A program made the position numbers and the translations under genes. This document shows, one piece after another, positions 1-8,609 of a stretch of DNA of 45,560 nt; position 1 is the first letter of the stretch, and each line of letters starts with the position of its first letter. Below the pieces are notes generated by a model. It was not told the DNA's origin. It did not search any database and saw only the letters and a list, made by a program, of their open reading frames with translations. Origin of the DNA: Bacteroidota bacterium (GTDB lineage: Bacteria > Bacteroidota > Bacteroidia > Chitinophagales > Chitinophagaceae); contig JABDFW010000016.1 of the NCBI GenBank assembly GCA_013286305.1, positions 1 to 45,560 on the forward strand, written 5' to 3'.

Positions 1-1
1 C

Positions 2-862
2 AGCATTATACAAGCTATGGCAGAAAATGCTATACTGCAGATAGTAGTTTTTGCTGTTTTTTTTGGCGTTGCGGCAGCAGCATTAGGAGATTATGCAAAG
101 CCATTAATAAAAGCGCTGGATATTGTTTCGCACATAGTACTTAAAATGGTTGGCTATGTTATGAACTTTGCCCCTATAGGGGTTTTTGGAGCTTTATGCG
201 GTATTATTGCTGAAAAAGGTTTAGACCCGTTTAAGTTTTATGCTGTTTATTTCATCTATTTTTTATTAGGTATTGTTTTGTTATGGTTAGTGCTGATTGC
301 CGTGGGTTTTATCATCCTCAAAAAAAGAATGCCCGGCTTGTTAAAACATATTGTAAGCCCTTTGGCTGTTGCTTTTACCACTACCAGCAGCGAGGCGGTA
401 TTTCCCAAACTTACCGAAGAATTGGAGAACTTTGGCTGCCAGGATAAGATCGTTGCGTTTACACTTCCTTTAGGCTATTCTTTTAACCTTGACGGCAGCA
501 TGATGTATATGACATTTGCCAGTGTTGCTATTGCACAGGCATATAATATTCGTTTTGATACTGGCACGGAGCTTACCATGTTGCTGGTGCTTATGCTTAC
601 CAGCAAAGGCATTGCTGGAGTACCAAGGGCATCGCTTGTAGTTGTACTGGCCACTTGCGCGATGTTTAAAATTCCACCCGAAGGGGTTGCGCTAATTTTA
701 CCAATAGATCATTTTTGCGATATGCTGCGTACATCCACCAATGTTTTGGGCAACGCGCTGGCAACAAGCGTGGTCAGCAAATGGGAACGTGCGTTAGGTA
801 AGGAAATTAAAACAAAAACCACCACTAAAGATGAAACTCGGCTTAATACAACAATTTATTGA
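2..862 (+). CDS. Dicarboxylate/glutamate:cation symporter (DAACS family), 5' end outside window
   Basis: Secondary transporter in the inner membrane that imports C4-dicarboxylates or acidic amino acids with protons or sodium. The reading frame is open to the left window edge from base 2, so the N-terminal part is missing; the ATG at 17 is internal. The visible C-terminal 286 codons hold the family hallmarks in order: the serine-rich re-entrant loop TTTSSEAVFPK, the TM7 motif FNLDGSMMY, the second re-entrant loop SKGIAGVPRAS, and the TM8 substrate/ion site DHFCDMLRTSTNVLGN. Substrate specificity (dicarboxylate or glutamate/aspartate) cannot be decided from this fragment. Its last 32 bases overlap the start of the following DedA gene, so the two are probably cotranscribed and translationally coupled. 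Confidence 0.93.
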   Translation, partial: SIIQAMAENAILQIVVFAVFFGVAAAALGDYAKPLIKALDIVSHIVLKMVGYVMNFAPIGVFGALCGIIAEKGLDPFKFYAVYFIYFLLGIVLLWLVLIAVGFIILKKRMPGLLKHIVSPLAVAFTTTSSEAVFPKLTEELENFGCQDKIVAFTLPLGYSFNLDGSMMYMTFASVAIAQAYNIRFDTGTELTMLLVLMLTSKGIAGVPRASLVVVLATCAMFKIPPEGVALILPIDHFCDMLRTSTNVLGNALATSVVSKWERALGKEIKTKTTTKDETRLNTTIY

Positions 863-1490
863 ATGGATAATTAGAAACGGAGGCATATACGTATTACTGC
901 TCGTAATATTTGCTGAAACGGGCTTGTTCCTGGGGTTCTTTTTCCCGGGAGACAGCTTGCTATTTGCAGCAGGAATATATGCAAACGACCTTGCCAAACA
1001 GTTCTTTGACCTGCATTATAGTGTTATTATTATTATGGTGATCATTGCATCAATATTAGGCAATATTGCAGGCTATTGGTTTGGTAATAAAACAGGCCCT
1101 TTATTATATCACAGAAAAGACACCTGGCTTTTTAAAAAGAAGCATCTTAAAAGAGCTCATGATTTTTATGAACAATATGGCAAAGGCACCATTTTTCTTG
1201 CTAAATTTTTACCCATTATCCGCACCTTTGCCCCGATAGTTGCAGGTATAGTAAAAATGGATAAAAAAGCTTTTCATTTCTACAATATCATTGGCAGTAT
1301 TTGCTGGGTAAGCACTATGATGCTTGGCGGTCATTTTTTACAAACATGGGTGCAAAACAAGTACGGATACAGCCTGAAAGACCATATAGAGGTAATAACC
1401 ATTGTAATAATACTTATTACCACGCTACCGGTGTTGTATAAATTGTTCCTTGGAAAGAAGAAAGAACCGGAAGCTGAAGGGCAAGCCTGA
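831..1490 (+). CDS. DedA family (SNARE-associated / VTT domain) membrane protein
   Basis: Inner-membrane protein of the DedA family; members are linked to envelope integrity and lipid (undecaprenyl-phosphate or phospholipid) scrambling. 219 residues, usual for the family. The N-terminal part has the signature FAETGLFLGFFFPGDSLLF (about residues 27-45), followed by a long membrane segment, the GNIAGYWFGNKTG stretch (about 79-91) and the FLAKFLPIIRTFAPIVAGI motif (about 123-141) with the conserved Arg and Pro. The tail is charged and cytoplasmic. The ATG lies inside the 3' end of the symporter gene (32-base overlap), indicating an operon. Family assignment is firm; the transported lipid is not deducible. 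Confidence 0.92.
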   Translation: MKLGLIQQFIEWIIRNGGIYVLLLVIFAETGLFLGFFFPGDSLLFAAGIYANDLAKQFFDLHYSVIIIMVIIASILGNIAGYWFGNKTGPLLYHRKDTWLFKKKHLKRAHDFYEQYGKGTIFLAKFLPIIRTFAPIVAGIVKMDKKAFHFYNIIGSICWVSTMMLGGHFLQTWVQNKYGYSLKDHIEVITIVIILITTLPVLYKLFLGKKKEPEAEGQA

Positions 1491-1494
1491 TAGC

Positions 1495-1583
1495 GAAAAG
1501 TGAATTTATCAACAAAAGGTTATGTTGATCCTTGTGATTCATTCTTCCTTTCCCTTTTTCACTTTTGACTTTTCACTTTTCAC
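1495..1583. repeat. Imperfect palindromic intergenic repeat (GAAAAGTGAA / TTCACTTTTC)
   Basis: GAAAAGTGAA at 1495-1504 has its exact reverse complement at 1572-1581, and a near copy of that arm at 1558-1567, giving a run of CTTTTSAC units. It fills the gap between the DedA and MFS genes. It resembles the low-complexity palindromic intergenic repeats common in Bacteroidota; dispersal elsewhere in this genome is inferred, not seen. Confidence 0.45.
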
Positions 1584-1612
1584 CTATATATTTACATACC
1601 ATAACTATTGCT

Positions 1613-2854
1613 ATGAACGATAAAAAATATGGGGTACTCGCCCTGCCTGTTATTGTGGCCGCCCTGGGCTACTTTGTTGACATTTACGACCTGCTGATGT
1701 TTAGCATTATACGTGTTCCTTCTTTAAGATCAATGGGGCTGAATGATGCCCAAATTGCATCCGATGGGTTACATATTATTAACATACAAATGATGGGCCT
1801 TCTTATCGGAGGCATTGTATGGGGGATTTTAGGTGATAAACTGGGCAGGCTTAAAGTATTATATGCATCTATTGTTCTCTACTCGCTGGGCAATATAGCG
1901 AACGGGTTTGTGCATACTGTTGACCAATACGCCTGGGTGCGTTTTGTTACAGGCATTGGGCTTGCCGGGGAACTCGGGGCGGGCATTACCCTTGTAAGCG
2001 AATTACTGCCCAAAGAAAAAAGAGGCATAGGTACATCACTTGTTGCAGGGTTGGGGCTTACCGGGGCTGTTGTTGCATTTTTTATGAAGCAATATTTTGT
2101 AAAACCCGATAACAGCGGTTGGCAAACCTGCTATTTTATAGGCGGAGGGTTGGGTTTCTTATTATTATTTCTGCGGGTAGGCGTGCTTGAATCAGGCATG
2201 TTTAAAAGCATTGAAAACAAAAATGTGCGCAGGGGCAATTTTTTTATGCTGTTAAATAATTGGACAAGGTTTAAAAAATATTTACTCGCTATTCTTATTG
2301 GCTTACCCACCTGGTATGTTATTGGCATACTAATTACTTTCTCAAAAGAGTTTGGTACTAAAATGGGTGTGCAGGGCGCCATTGATCCCGGTAAAGCAAT
2401 AATGTTTGCATACGTAGCTATATCGGTTGGCGATATACTTGCCGGTTTTATAAGCCAAAAACTCAGAAGCCGGAAAAAAGCCCTGTACGTTTATTATGTT
2501 ATTATCATTGCAAGTATGGTATGGTTCTTTAACCTGCACGGAGCCAGTGCAAATATGTTATATGCTGCGGCTGCTTTATTGGGTTTTGGTACAGGGTTCT
2601 GGGCAATATTTGTAACCATGGCCGCAGAACAATTTGGCACCAATATAAGGGCAACGGTTGCAACCACTGTTCCTAACATGGTAAGAGGCTCTTTAAATCT
2701 GGTGAGCCTGTTGTTTGTATGGCTACAGGGTGAAGAAGGTGATTATGTCAAGGCTGGATGGATAACCGGCGTTGTAGTATTGGCAATAGGCCTGGTATCT
2801 GTGTTTTTAACAGAAGAAACCATTCATAAAGACCTTGACTATATTGAAGTGTAG
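1613..2854 (+). CDS. Major facilitator superfamily transporter
   Basis: Twelve-helix inner-membrane secondary transporter of the MFS. 413 residues from the ATG at 1613; the frame stays open upstream to a TTG at 1565, but that extension is only low-complexity intergenic repeat, so the ATG is preferred. The loop 2-3 motif appears as GDKLGRLKVL (about residues 79-88), and TM1 has the GYFVDIYDLLMF pattern of sugar/organic acid porters. A second-half motif (SQKLRSRKKALY) marks the repeated six-helix bundle. Substrate unknown. It follows the DedA gene by about 120 bases that carry a palindromic repeat, so it may be a separate transcription unit. Confidence 0.88.
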   Translation: MNDKKYGVLALPVIVAALGYFVDIYDLLMFSIIRVPSLRSMGLNDAQIASDGLHIINIQMMGLLIGGIVWGILGDKLGRLKVLYASIVLYSLGNIANGFVHTVDQYAWVRFVTGIGLAGELGAGITLVSELLPKEKRGIGTSLVAGLGLTGAVVAFFMKQYFVKPDNSGWQTCYFIGGGLGFLLLFLRVGVLESGMFKSIENKNVRRGNFFMLLNNWTRFKKYLLAILIGLPTWYVIGILITFSKEFGTKMGVQGAIDPGKAIMFAYVAISVGDILAGFISQKLRSRKKALYVYYVIIIASMVWFFNLHGASANMLYAAAALLGFGTGFWAIFVTMAAEQFGTNIRATVATTVPNMVRGSLNLVSLLFVWLQGEEGDYVKAGWITGVVVLAIGLVSVFLTEETIHKDLDYIEV

Positions 2855-2859
2855 GGAAG

Positions 2860-2888
2860 GTTCATGGTTCATAGATAATAGTTCATAG
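2860..2888. repeat. Short direct repeat, three copies of GTTCATRG
   Basis: GTTCATG (2860-2866), GTTCATAG (2867-2874) and GTTCATAG (2881-2888) sit in the convergent gap between the MFS gene and the aminotransferase gene. No coding function is visible. Confidence 0.4.
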
Positions 2889-2927
2889 AAAGAAAGTCCA
2901 TTGTCTATCGGAAGAAGAGCACCCTGT

Positions 2928-3830
2928 TTAATCTATCGGCTCACCCAATGTTTCAGTTAGTGCTTTGTATGCACTGTAAAGCCGTTCCCGTATATTGCTT
3001 GCTTGTTTATTCTCAATCAACCTTCCGTCTATCTCGTTCACGGGTGTAAGTTCGCCCATAGTACCTGTTGTAAACACTTCGGCAGCCGTATAAAATTCTG
3101 CGATAGAAACATTTCGTTCAATAACAGGTATTTCCAATTGCTTTGCGAGTTTAATAACAGTTGCCCTTGTAATACCCGGCAGGCAGGCATCGGCATGCGG
3201 CGTTAACAATGTGCCACTCTTTACCATGAAGATATTACAGGCATTGGTTTCGGCAACAAAACCAAGATTATCCAGCATAATGGCATCATCGGCCCCGCAA
3301 TAATTCGCTTCAATTTTTGCGAGAATATTATTGATGAGGTTGTTGTGATGGATCTTGGAATCGAGGTGCATAGGAGAGTTACGCCTGGTGTGTGAAGTGA
3401 TTAATTTAACACCTGAACCGTTATCATACACAGGTGGTTTGTATTCGGCTAATACAATTAAGCAGGAGCCTTTTTGGTTCAACCGTGGGTCCATGCCCGA
3501 AGTTATCTTTTCTCCCCTTGTAAGCGTCAACCTAATATGCGCATCATTGTAAAAATTATTTGCACGCAAGGTTTGCTTAATAGCATCAGCAATAAATTGT
3601 TTTGAAGGTATATCTGCAAATGCAAGTATTTTGGCCGATGCCTGCAAGCGTTCAATATGTTCGTTCAGGCAAAATATTTTCCTGTCATAAATTCTCACGC
3701 CCTCCCATACGGCATCGCCGCCTTGTACAGAACTGTCAAATACAGAAACTTTTGCTTCACTGCGTGGGTATAACCTGTCTTTAATAAATACCTGGATATT
3801 CTCGTTTTGAGGATAGAACTTTTGCTGCAT
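2928..3830 (-). CDS. Class IV PLP-dependent aminotransferase (branched-chain aminotransferase-like)
   Basis: Fold-type IV PLP enzyme of the BCAT / D-amino acid aminotransferase / aminodeoxychorismate lyase group; 300 residues, normal length. Family features in order: an N-terminal VSVFDSSVQGGDAVWEGVRIY region, the PLP-lysine segment around DSKIHHNNLINNILAK (about residues 151-166), the NLGFVAETNACNIFMV strand, the PGITRATVIKLA phosphate-binding helix and the TTGTMGELTPV loop. Exact substrate is open: branched-chain amino acids are plausible but not proven. The ATG is 5 bases downstream of the stop of the sulfotransferase-like gene, so the pair is almost certainly one operon. In plants I recall proteins in which a P-loop sulfotransferase-like part is fused to this kind of aminotransferase, which would link the two functionally. 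Confidence 0.85.
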   Translation of the reverse strand: MQQKFYPQNENIQVFIKDRLYPRSEAKVSVFDSSVQGGDAVWEGVRIYDRKIFCLNEHIERLQASAKILAFADIPSKQFIADAIKQTLRANNFYNDAHIRLTLTRGEKITSGMDPRLNQKGSCLIVLAEYKPPVYDNGSGVKLITSHTRRNSPMHLDSKIHHNNLINNILAKIEANYCGADDAIMLDNLGFVAETNACNIFMVKSGTLLTPHADACLPGITRATVIKLAKQLEIPVIERNVSIAEFYTAAEVFTTGTMGELTPVNEIDGRLIENKQASNIRERLYSAYKALTETLGEPID

Positions 3831-3835
3831 ATGCC

Positions 3836-4558
3836 TTATGCTTTTAAAGAATGAATATACAATTGATCATAATATTGTTTGCTTTCTTCATACAAAGGCA
3901 GCAGATATTCAGGCAGGGGTTTACTGCTGCTTGCCTGTTTTTCAAAACCTGTTGTCTTATGCACATTACTATACCAATGTTTTGCCCACACACCATCTTC
4001 CGGCCTTGGGCCTGCTTGCCAATGGAGCATAGCCTCATAAAAAGGAATGTTTAACGAATCGCACAATTGCCGCATTACCTTGGGCGGGTCTTTTAAAATT
4101 TCGTTAGAGTCAAGCACTACCGGCTTGTTGCCGTTCTCAGTAAGTTTATTAAAAAGATACAATTGCTTTTCTATACCAATATCCGGCATGGTTACTACCG
4201 GCCTTATTTCGGAGTACGACCTGATGATCTGCTTCGGTTCCCTTATAAAAATAATATTGCTTACATCAAATAAAAAATCCTCGTTCATATCTACAAGGTG
4301 ATGCGTCATTTGCTTAAAAAATGCTACGGCCTTTCTGTGATCAGCGAGTATAACATCACGAACCACATTCTCGCCTTTTTGGTCCTGGCTTGCCAGTATT
4401 TCATCATTGCCGGGATGCTCTATGCCTGTAACCCGCAGGTAATGCGCATACAAAGGCTCATCAAAAACAATAGTATCGGGCCGTTGTGCAAAAGAATACA
4501 TCATTGCAGTTGAAATATTTCTTGGGCTGCTCCACAAACAAATTCTTGATGATGTCAT
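3836..4558 (-). CDS. Sulfotransferase-like P-loop protein
   Basis: 240-residue cytosolic protein with a sulfotransferase pattern. The N-terminal WSSPRNISTAMM (about residues 9-20) matches the 5'-phosphosulfate loop that binds PAPS, and IIFIREPKQIIRSYSE (about 102-117) matches the 3'-phosphate loop with its conserved Arg and Ser. There is no signal peptide or membrane segment. It lies 5 bases upstream of the class IV aminotransferase on the same strand. Whether it moves a sulfo group or has another nucleotide-dependent role is not visible. A weak promoter-like CATCTTTG lies at 4583-4576 on the minus strand. Confidence 0.78.
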   Translation of the reverse strand: MTSSRICLWSSPRNISTAMMYSFAQRPDTIVFDEPLYAHYLRVTGIEHPGNDEILASQDQKGENVVRDVILADHRKAVAFFKQMTHHLVDMNEDFLFDVSNIIFIREPKQIIRSYSEIRPVVTMPDIGIEKQLYLFNKLTENGNKPVVLDSNEILKDPPKVMRQLCDSLNIPFYEAMLHWQAGPRPEDGVWAKHWYSNVHKTTGFEKQASSSKPLPEYLLPLYEESKQYYDQLYIHSLKA

Positions 4559-4639
4559 AATTCAGTGCTAAACCGCAAAGATGCAGCATTGATAGAGAAT
4601 TATAAAACAGGCCGTCAATAAAAAATAAATAAAGAGTTA

Positions 4640-6145
4640 TTATTTTTTATCATACTCCATCCCAAGAAAATTAAAATAGGCAACCTTGCCTGAGGCATCA
4701 AGTGCAAAGGTTAGCCAATCTTTTCCAAACCACTCATGTTCAAATTTGCCGAGGAAAGTATCATAATGCCAGTGGCTTAGGCCTACATTGATATTGTTTG
4801 GGAATTTTAAGGCAAGAGAATCATTTTTATATACTATTTCTGCGTTGCCAAAAAGCTCATTAGAATAATTGCCTGCATATTCCTTTAAGGCAAGAGATGG
4901 TTTTGTGTTTAATATACGCTTTGCTTCAAAATCAGCTTCGTGCTTTCGCGCGGTATCCCGCAAGCCTTTATACATTTTATACATATCCGTGCTCCAGTCA
5001 TTCTTATCATCCCCAAATACCCAAAGATCCATTGCCTTATACATTAGCGCATGCCTAAGCTCGGTATGGTCAAGATTACCAAATATGTAAATGCCAAAAT
5101 GTTCGTCATTTATTAGCCCGCAAATGGCCACTGCCCCATCAAGGCTGCCTGTGTGAAAATTCACCATTTTACCCCTGTAATCTTCCTGGAACCATCCCAG
5201 ACCATAGGTGGTCCAATGCGGTTTGGTAAGTTTGGCCGTAGGGTAAAATTCTGATGTCGTCACCATACTTTGCGGCTTAAATAAAAAGGCGTATGTCTCA
5301 GGCTTTAATAAAGGCTTGCCATTTATTTTAGTACTATCCAGCATAAACATTACCCATTTGTTTATATCATCTGCGCAGGACCAAACGCCACCCGCTGCAT
5401 CAATACCTTTGTTATCAATGTAGGTTATTGGTTTTACAACACTGTCACCGTAATAAAAGTGAGGCGTTATGTGGCTGGGTTCATTAACTGATGCTACATA
5501 ATTTGGATAAGTATGCTGCATACCCAGTGGCGTAAATAACCGTTCTTTAATAAATTCGTCCCATGTCTTACCGGATACTTTGTGTATCACCTCACCTGCT
5601 ATCATGTACATCAGGTTCTGGTAGATAAAGGAAGATCGGAAAGAATAGGCCGGTTTTATCAATCGCATCTTCTGAATGATAGTGTCCAGCGGGTAGCCCT
5701 CCACCCAAAGCCAGTCTGCATTGCCTAACCCTGTATTGTGGGTGAAAAGGTCTTTTACAGTAAGCTCAGAATTTGCATAATTGTCATAAAGCTTTAATTG
5801 GGGGTATATATCGCTTACTTTATCCGTCCAGCTTACTTTGCCTTCATCAACCAACATGCCCATACAAACGGCAGTCATAGCTTTTGTGGTAGAGGCGCAT
5901 ATAGACAAAGTAGATGTAGTAAAAGCATCCGGCTTACCCATTTCTGTTACACCATACCCTTTTTTAAAAACAACGTTCCCGTCCTTCACAACTACAACCG
6001 ACATCCCCGGCGTTTTCCATAACTGGAGGGCTGATTGAATATAGGTATCAAATAATGTATTGTTATTAATCGTACCTTTCTTTTGGGAATTTGCATTTAA
6101 GCAAAAAAATACCAGGGATAATACGGGAATAATATATTTTCTCAT
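4640..6145 (-). CDS. Secreted serine hydrolase, class C beta-lactamase family with C-terminal DUF3471-like domain
   Basis: Periplasmic or surface penicillin-binding-protein-like serine hydrolase (D-aminopeptidase / esterase / class C beta-lactamase fold). The ATG at 6145 is chosen over a TTG at 6166 because it starts directly at the signal peptide (KYIIPVLSLVFFCLNANS). 501 residues. Catalytic motifs: SxxK as S-T-T-K (about residues 85-88), the YxN motif as YQN (about 175-177) and the K[T/S]G equivalent as HTG in FHTGSLDGAVA. The last ~100 residues match the DUF3471 pattern (YAGNYSNELFGNAEI). Natural substrate unknown. It stands alone between convergent and divergent neighbours. Confidence 0.9.
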   Translation of the reverse strand: MRKYIIPVLSLVFFCLNANSQKKGTINNNTLFDTYIQSALQLWKTPGMSVVVVKDGNVVFKKGYGVTEMGKPDAFTTSTLSICASTTKAMTAVCMGMLVDEGKVSWTDKVSDIYPQLKLYDNYANSELTVKDLFTHNTGLGNADWLWVEGYPLDTIIQKMRLIKPAYSFRSSFIYQNLMYMIAGEVIHKVSGKTWDEFIKERLFTPLGMQHTYPNYVASVNEPSHITPHFYYGDSVVKPITYIDNKGIDAAGGVWSCADDINKWVMFMLDSTKINGKPLLKPETYAFLFKPQSMVTTSEFYPTAKLTKPHWTTYGLGWFQEDYRGKMVNFHTGSLDGAVAICGLINDEHFGIYIFGNLDHTELRHALMYKAMDLWVFGDDKNDWSTDMYKMYKGLRDTARKHEADFEAKRILNTKPSLALKEYAGNYSNELFGNAEIVYKNDSLALKFPNNINVGLSHWHYDTFLGKFEHEWFGKDWLTFALDASGKVAYFNFLGMEYDKK

Positions 6146-6260
6146 CAGCAGAATATTAAAGTACAAGATAAGTTATTATAATAAAAAATTAAAGATCATC
6201 TTAGCAGGGGCATTAGAGAAATAGGCTGATTTTTTTCCGTTATATCCCCCAAATTCGGTA

Positions 6261-6291
6261 TTGCAGGGGTTTTCCTTTTCTAATATATTTC
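6261..6291 (+). promoter_or_regulatory. Putative Bacteroidota promoter for the T9SS protein gene
   Basis: TTG at 6261-6263, 20-base spacer, then TATATTTC at 6284-6291, one base off TAnnTTTG. It is about 55 bases upstream of the ATG at 6348. Confidence 0.4.
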
Positions 6292-6347
6292 GTTTTTAAG
6301 AAACCGAAACTGTTTTTACAACACTTTATTAAACAACAATATACTTT

Positions 6348-8438
6348 ATGAGAAAAAATCTACTCCTTTTTTTTGTTACTATTTTGGTTTGTTTTCAAAT
6401 TGTTAATGCAACAAGTGCAGGTGACTACAAGACCGTTGCATCAGGAAACTGGTCAACTTTAGCTATATGGCAAACATACAATGGCACACGCTGGCTGCCC
6501 GCTACAACGGTTCCCTCTTACACTAATGGTGTTATCATCATAAGCACGGGAGACAGCGTTACAGTATCGGATACTATTTATGCCGACCAATTGGTGGTAA
6601 ATGCCGGCGCCATATTACATGTAATAAGCAATGTACTTTATTTAAAAAATGGCACGGGTACTGACCTGAGCGTGTCGGGCAAATTGATAATTGACGCAAT
6701 AGCAAGGGTAGATGATGATCCTGTTTCAGGAGGCTCTACTGTTGTTTACAGAGGAGACACCCTGGTACAAAACGGAGGTTTCCAGGTTGCACAAACCTTT
6801 AACGGGGCTAACCCGCAAATTATTTTAGGGCAGGGGTTCAATGCCGATCTTACTGTAAATAATATCCATAACCTCACCATTGCCGGCTCTCAATCGTATA
6901 ATGGCGCTACTTTTATGATGGGTAAAATAATTGTGCCCGGCAGTTTTGTGATGACGGAATACAGGCATGTTTTCATCGGTGCAAACAGTAACCGCTTTAT
7001 TGACGGTAATATCATCCTGATAACATATTCTAACACTGCTTTATCCTTCTCACTCCCCCTTGGCATTGGCACACATTATAAGCCGTTGGTTTTTAACGTT
7101 CAAAAAAATAACGCAGTCCAAACAGATTATACAATAAGCCTTAAAACCGGTGCACCGCCTGCTGCAACACTGCCCTCAACGCTTGACAGGGTTTCAACAT
7201 CAGGATATGTAAGTATCACCACAGACCAGCCGGGAAGTATTGTTAATTCATCTTTACAATTAAGCTATGATTCTACCGACCAGGTTGCAAGCGCTGCGCG
7301 CCTGCGGATAGCCGAAAGTGTTGCCGGTGCCTGGGTAAACCTTGGCGGAAAAAGCATGAGCATGCCCTCAGGTAAAATAACATCTTTAGTTAACTTTACT
7401 GTCTTAGGCAATTTTGCACTGGCAAATTCGGCATCTACTACATTAATGCTTAATGATTCTGTTAATACCGCCAATCTTAATGTAACAGACCATTATAGGC
7501 TAATGACCACCGGAGATGGCAAACTCAGATTCACCCTTACTTCTAAAAACAATAATGCGCTTGCACTTAAACTGCTTGATGGCGACAATGCAACCATTTT
7601 GGCAACCCTTAACGTAAGCGCCAATGCAAAAGGAATTGTTAGTAAAGATGGGCTAGCAAGAGGTGCTTATTATATAACAGTTGCTCCAGGCAATACAAAT
7701 GTAATATATGACTATTCGCTTGCCGATAGCCTGTTTACTCCTGCACAGGCAAATGACGGCATGGATGAATCCAAAATGACAGCTATCCCTTTAGCATTAA
7801 ATTCATCTGTTACCGGTCATATTGGCTATTATTATAAGAACCACCGGGATACGGTTGACTGGTACAAGGTTATTACAACCAGCACCGGCAACTTAAAACT
7901 TGTGCTTACTTCGGCAAATGGCAACGCATCTCATCTGCAACTTTTTGCCTCAAATGGTACCAAGCTTTTGGGCACACTTACAGTAAACGGTAATTCTACA
8001 GACTCGCTGGTGCAGGCAGGCCTTGCAGCAAATACCTACTATGTTGTGATAAGCAGTTTAGACAATACGGAATTTGAGCCATACATATTAGCTGACACCC
8101 TGGTAACCCCGCATTCAGCGGCATGGAAAAGCAATTCAGATAATGAAAGTCTCAGAGCAGTTGACAAAACGGGTATCACGGATGTTCTGCTTTATCCAAA
8201 CCCGGCGCCTAAACAATTCCGTTTACTTGTAAATAGCCAATTAAAGGCTGATGGCATGGTTGCACTTGTTTTGAGTGATGCGAATGGCAAGATTATATGG
8301 CGATCTGCAAAAACAAACATTTCTTCCTTAAGCAGCCTCAACGTGGATGTAAGTAAATTACCAAATGGTATTTACTTTCTGCAAATAGCAGATGAAAATA
8401 AAAATGTGACCACTAAAAAGATCGTTGTTTTACGATAG
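6348..8438 (+). CDS. T9SS-secreted protein with two PPC-like repeats and type A sorting domain
   Basis: 696-residue exported protein. Residues 1-21 are a signal peptide. The N-terminal region (about 25-110) has the SGNWSTLAIWQTYNG / GDSVTV pattern of Bacteroidota surface proteins with a G8-like or right-handed-helix start. Residues about 380-590 contain two related ~100-residue units (YRLMTTGDGKLRFTLTS... and WYKVITTSTGNLKLVLTS..., each ending in a YYxxI/V strand), which resemble bacterial pre-peptidase C-terminal (PPC) beta-sandwich domains. The last ~80 residues (VLLYPNPAP ... GIYFLQI ... KKIVVLR) are a type A T9SS sorting domain, so it is expected to cross the outer membrane and be anchored or released. 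No enzyme domain is recognised. It is followed by an intrinsic terminator. Confidence 0.85.
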   Translation: MRKNLLLFFVTILVCFQIVNATSAGDYKTVASGNWSTLAIWQTYNGTRWLPATTVPSYTNGVIIISTGDSVTVSDTIYADQLVVNAGAILHVISNVLYLKNGTGTDLSVSGKLIIDAIARVDDDPVSGGSTVVYRGDTLVQNGGFQVAQTFNGANPQIILGQGFNADLTVNNIHNLTIAGSQSYNGATFMMGKIIVPGSFVMTEYRHVFIGANSNRFIDGNIILITYSNTALSFSLPLGIGTHYKPLVFNVQKNNAVQTDYTISLKTGAPPAATLPSTLDRVSTSGYVSITTDQPGSIVNSSLQLSYDSTDQVASAARLRIAESVAGAWVNLGGKSMSMPSGKITSLVNFTVLGNFALANSASTTLMLNDSVNTANLNVTDHYRLMTTGDGKLRFTLTSKNNNALALKLLDGDNATILATLNVSANAKGIVSKDGLARGAYYITVAPGNTNVIYDYSLADSLFTPAQANDGMDESKMTAIPLALNSSVTGHIGYYYKNHRDTVDWYKVITTSTGNLKLVLTSANGNASHLQLFASNGTKLLGTLTVNGNSTDSLVQAGLAANTYYVVISSLDNTEFEPYILADTLVTPHSAAWKSNSDNESLRAVDKTGITDVLLYPNPAPKQFRLLVNSQLKADGMVALVLSDANGKIIWRSAKTNISSLSSLNVDVSKLPNGIYFLQIADENKNVTTKKIVVLR

Positions 8439-8460
8439 CAGCAAGAAAATAGTTGTTAAA

Positions 8461-8497
8461 ATACCCCCTGCTTAGTGCATTCAGGGGGTATTTTATT
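8461..8497 (+). terminator. Intrinsic terminator after the T9SS protein gene
   Basis: Perfect 10-bp stem ATACCCCCTG (8461-8470) with CAGGGGGTAT (8482-8491), 11-base loop, then a T-rich tract. Confidence 0.85.
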
Positions 8498-8609
8498 TCA
8501 GGTAAAAGAGGTTTTTTCAGCCAAAACAGGCCCAACTGATTTTTTATAGTGCCAACCTGTCAGCAAAAATTTTTTGGTGAATTATTGGATGTAGTTATTT
8601 AAAACATTT

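Noticed and set aside
8549-8555. TTGGCAC on the minus strand upstream of the HtrA gene, like a sigma-54 -24 element
   Set aside because: It points away from the gene and no TTGC -12 element follows at the correct distance.
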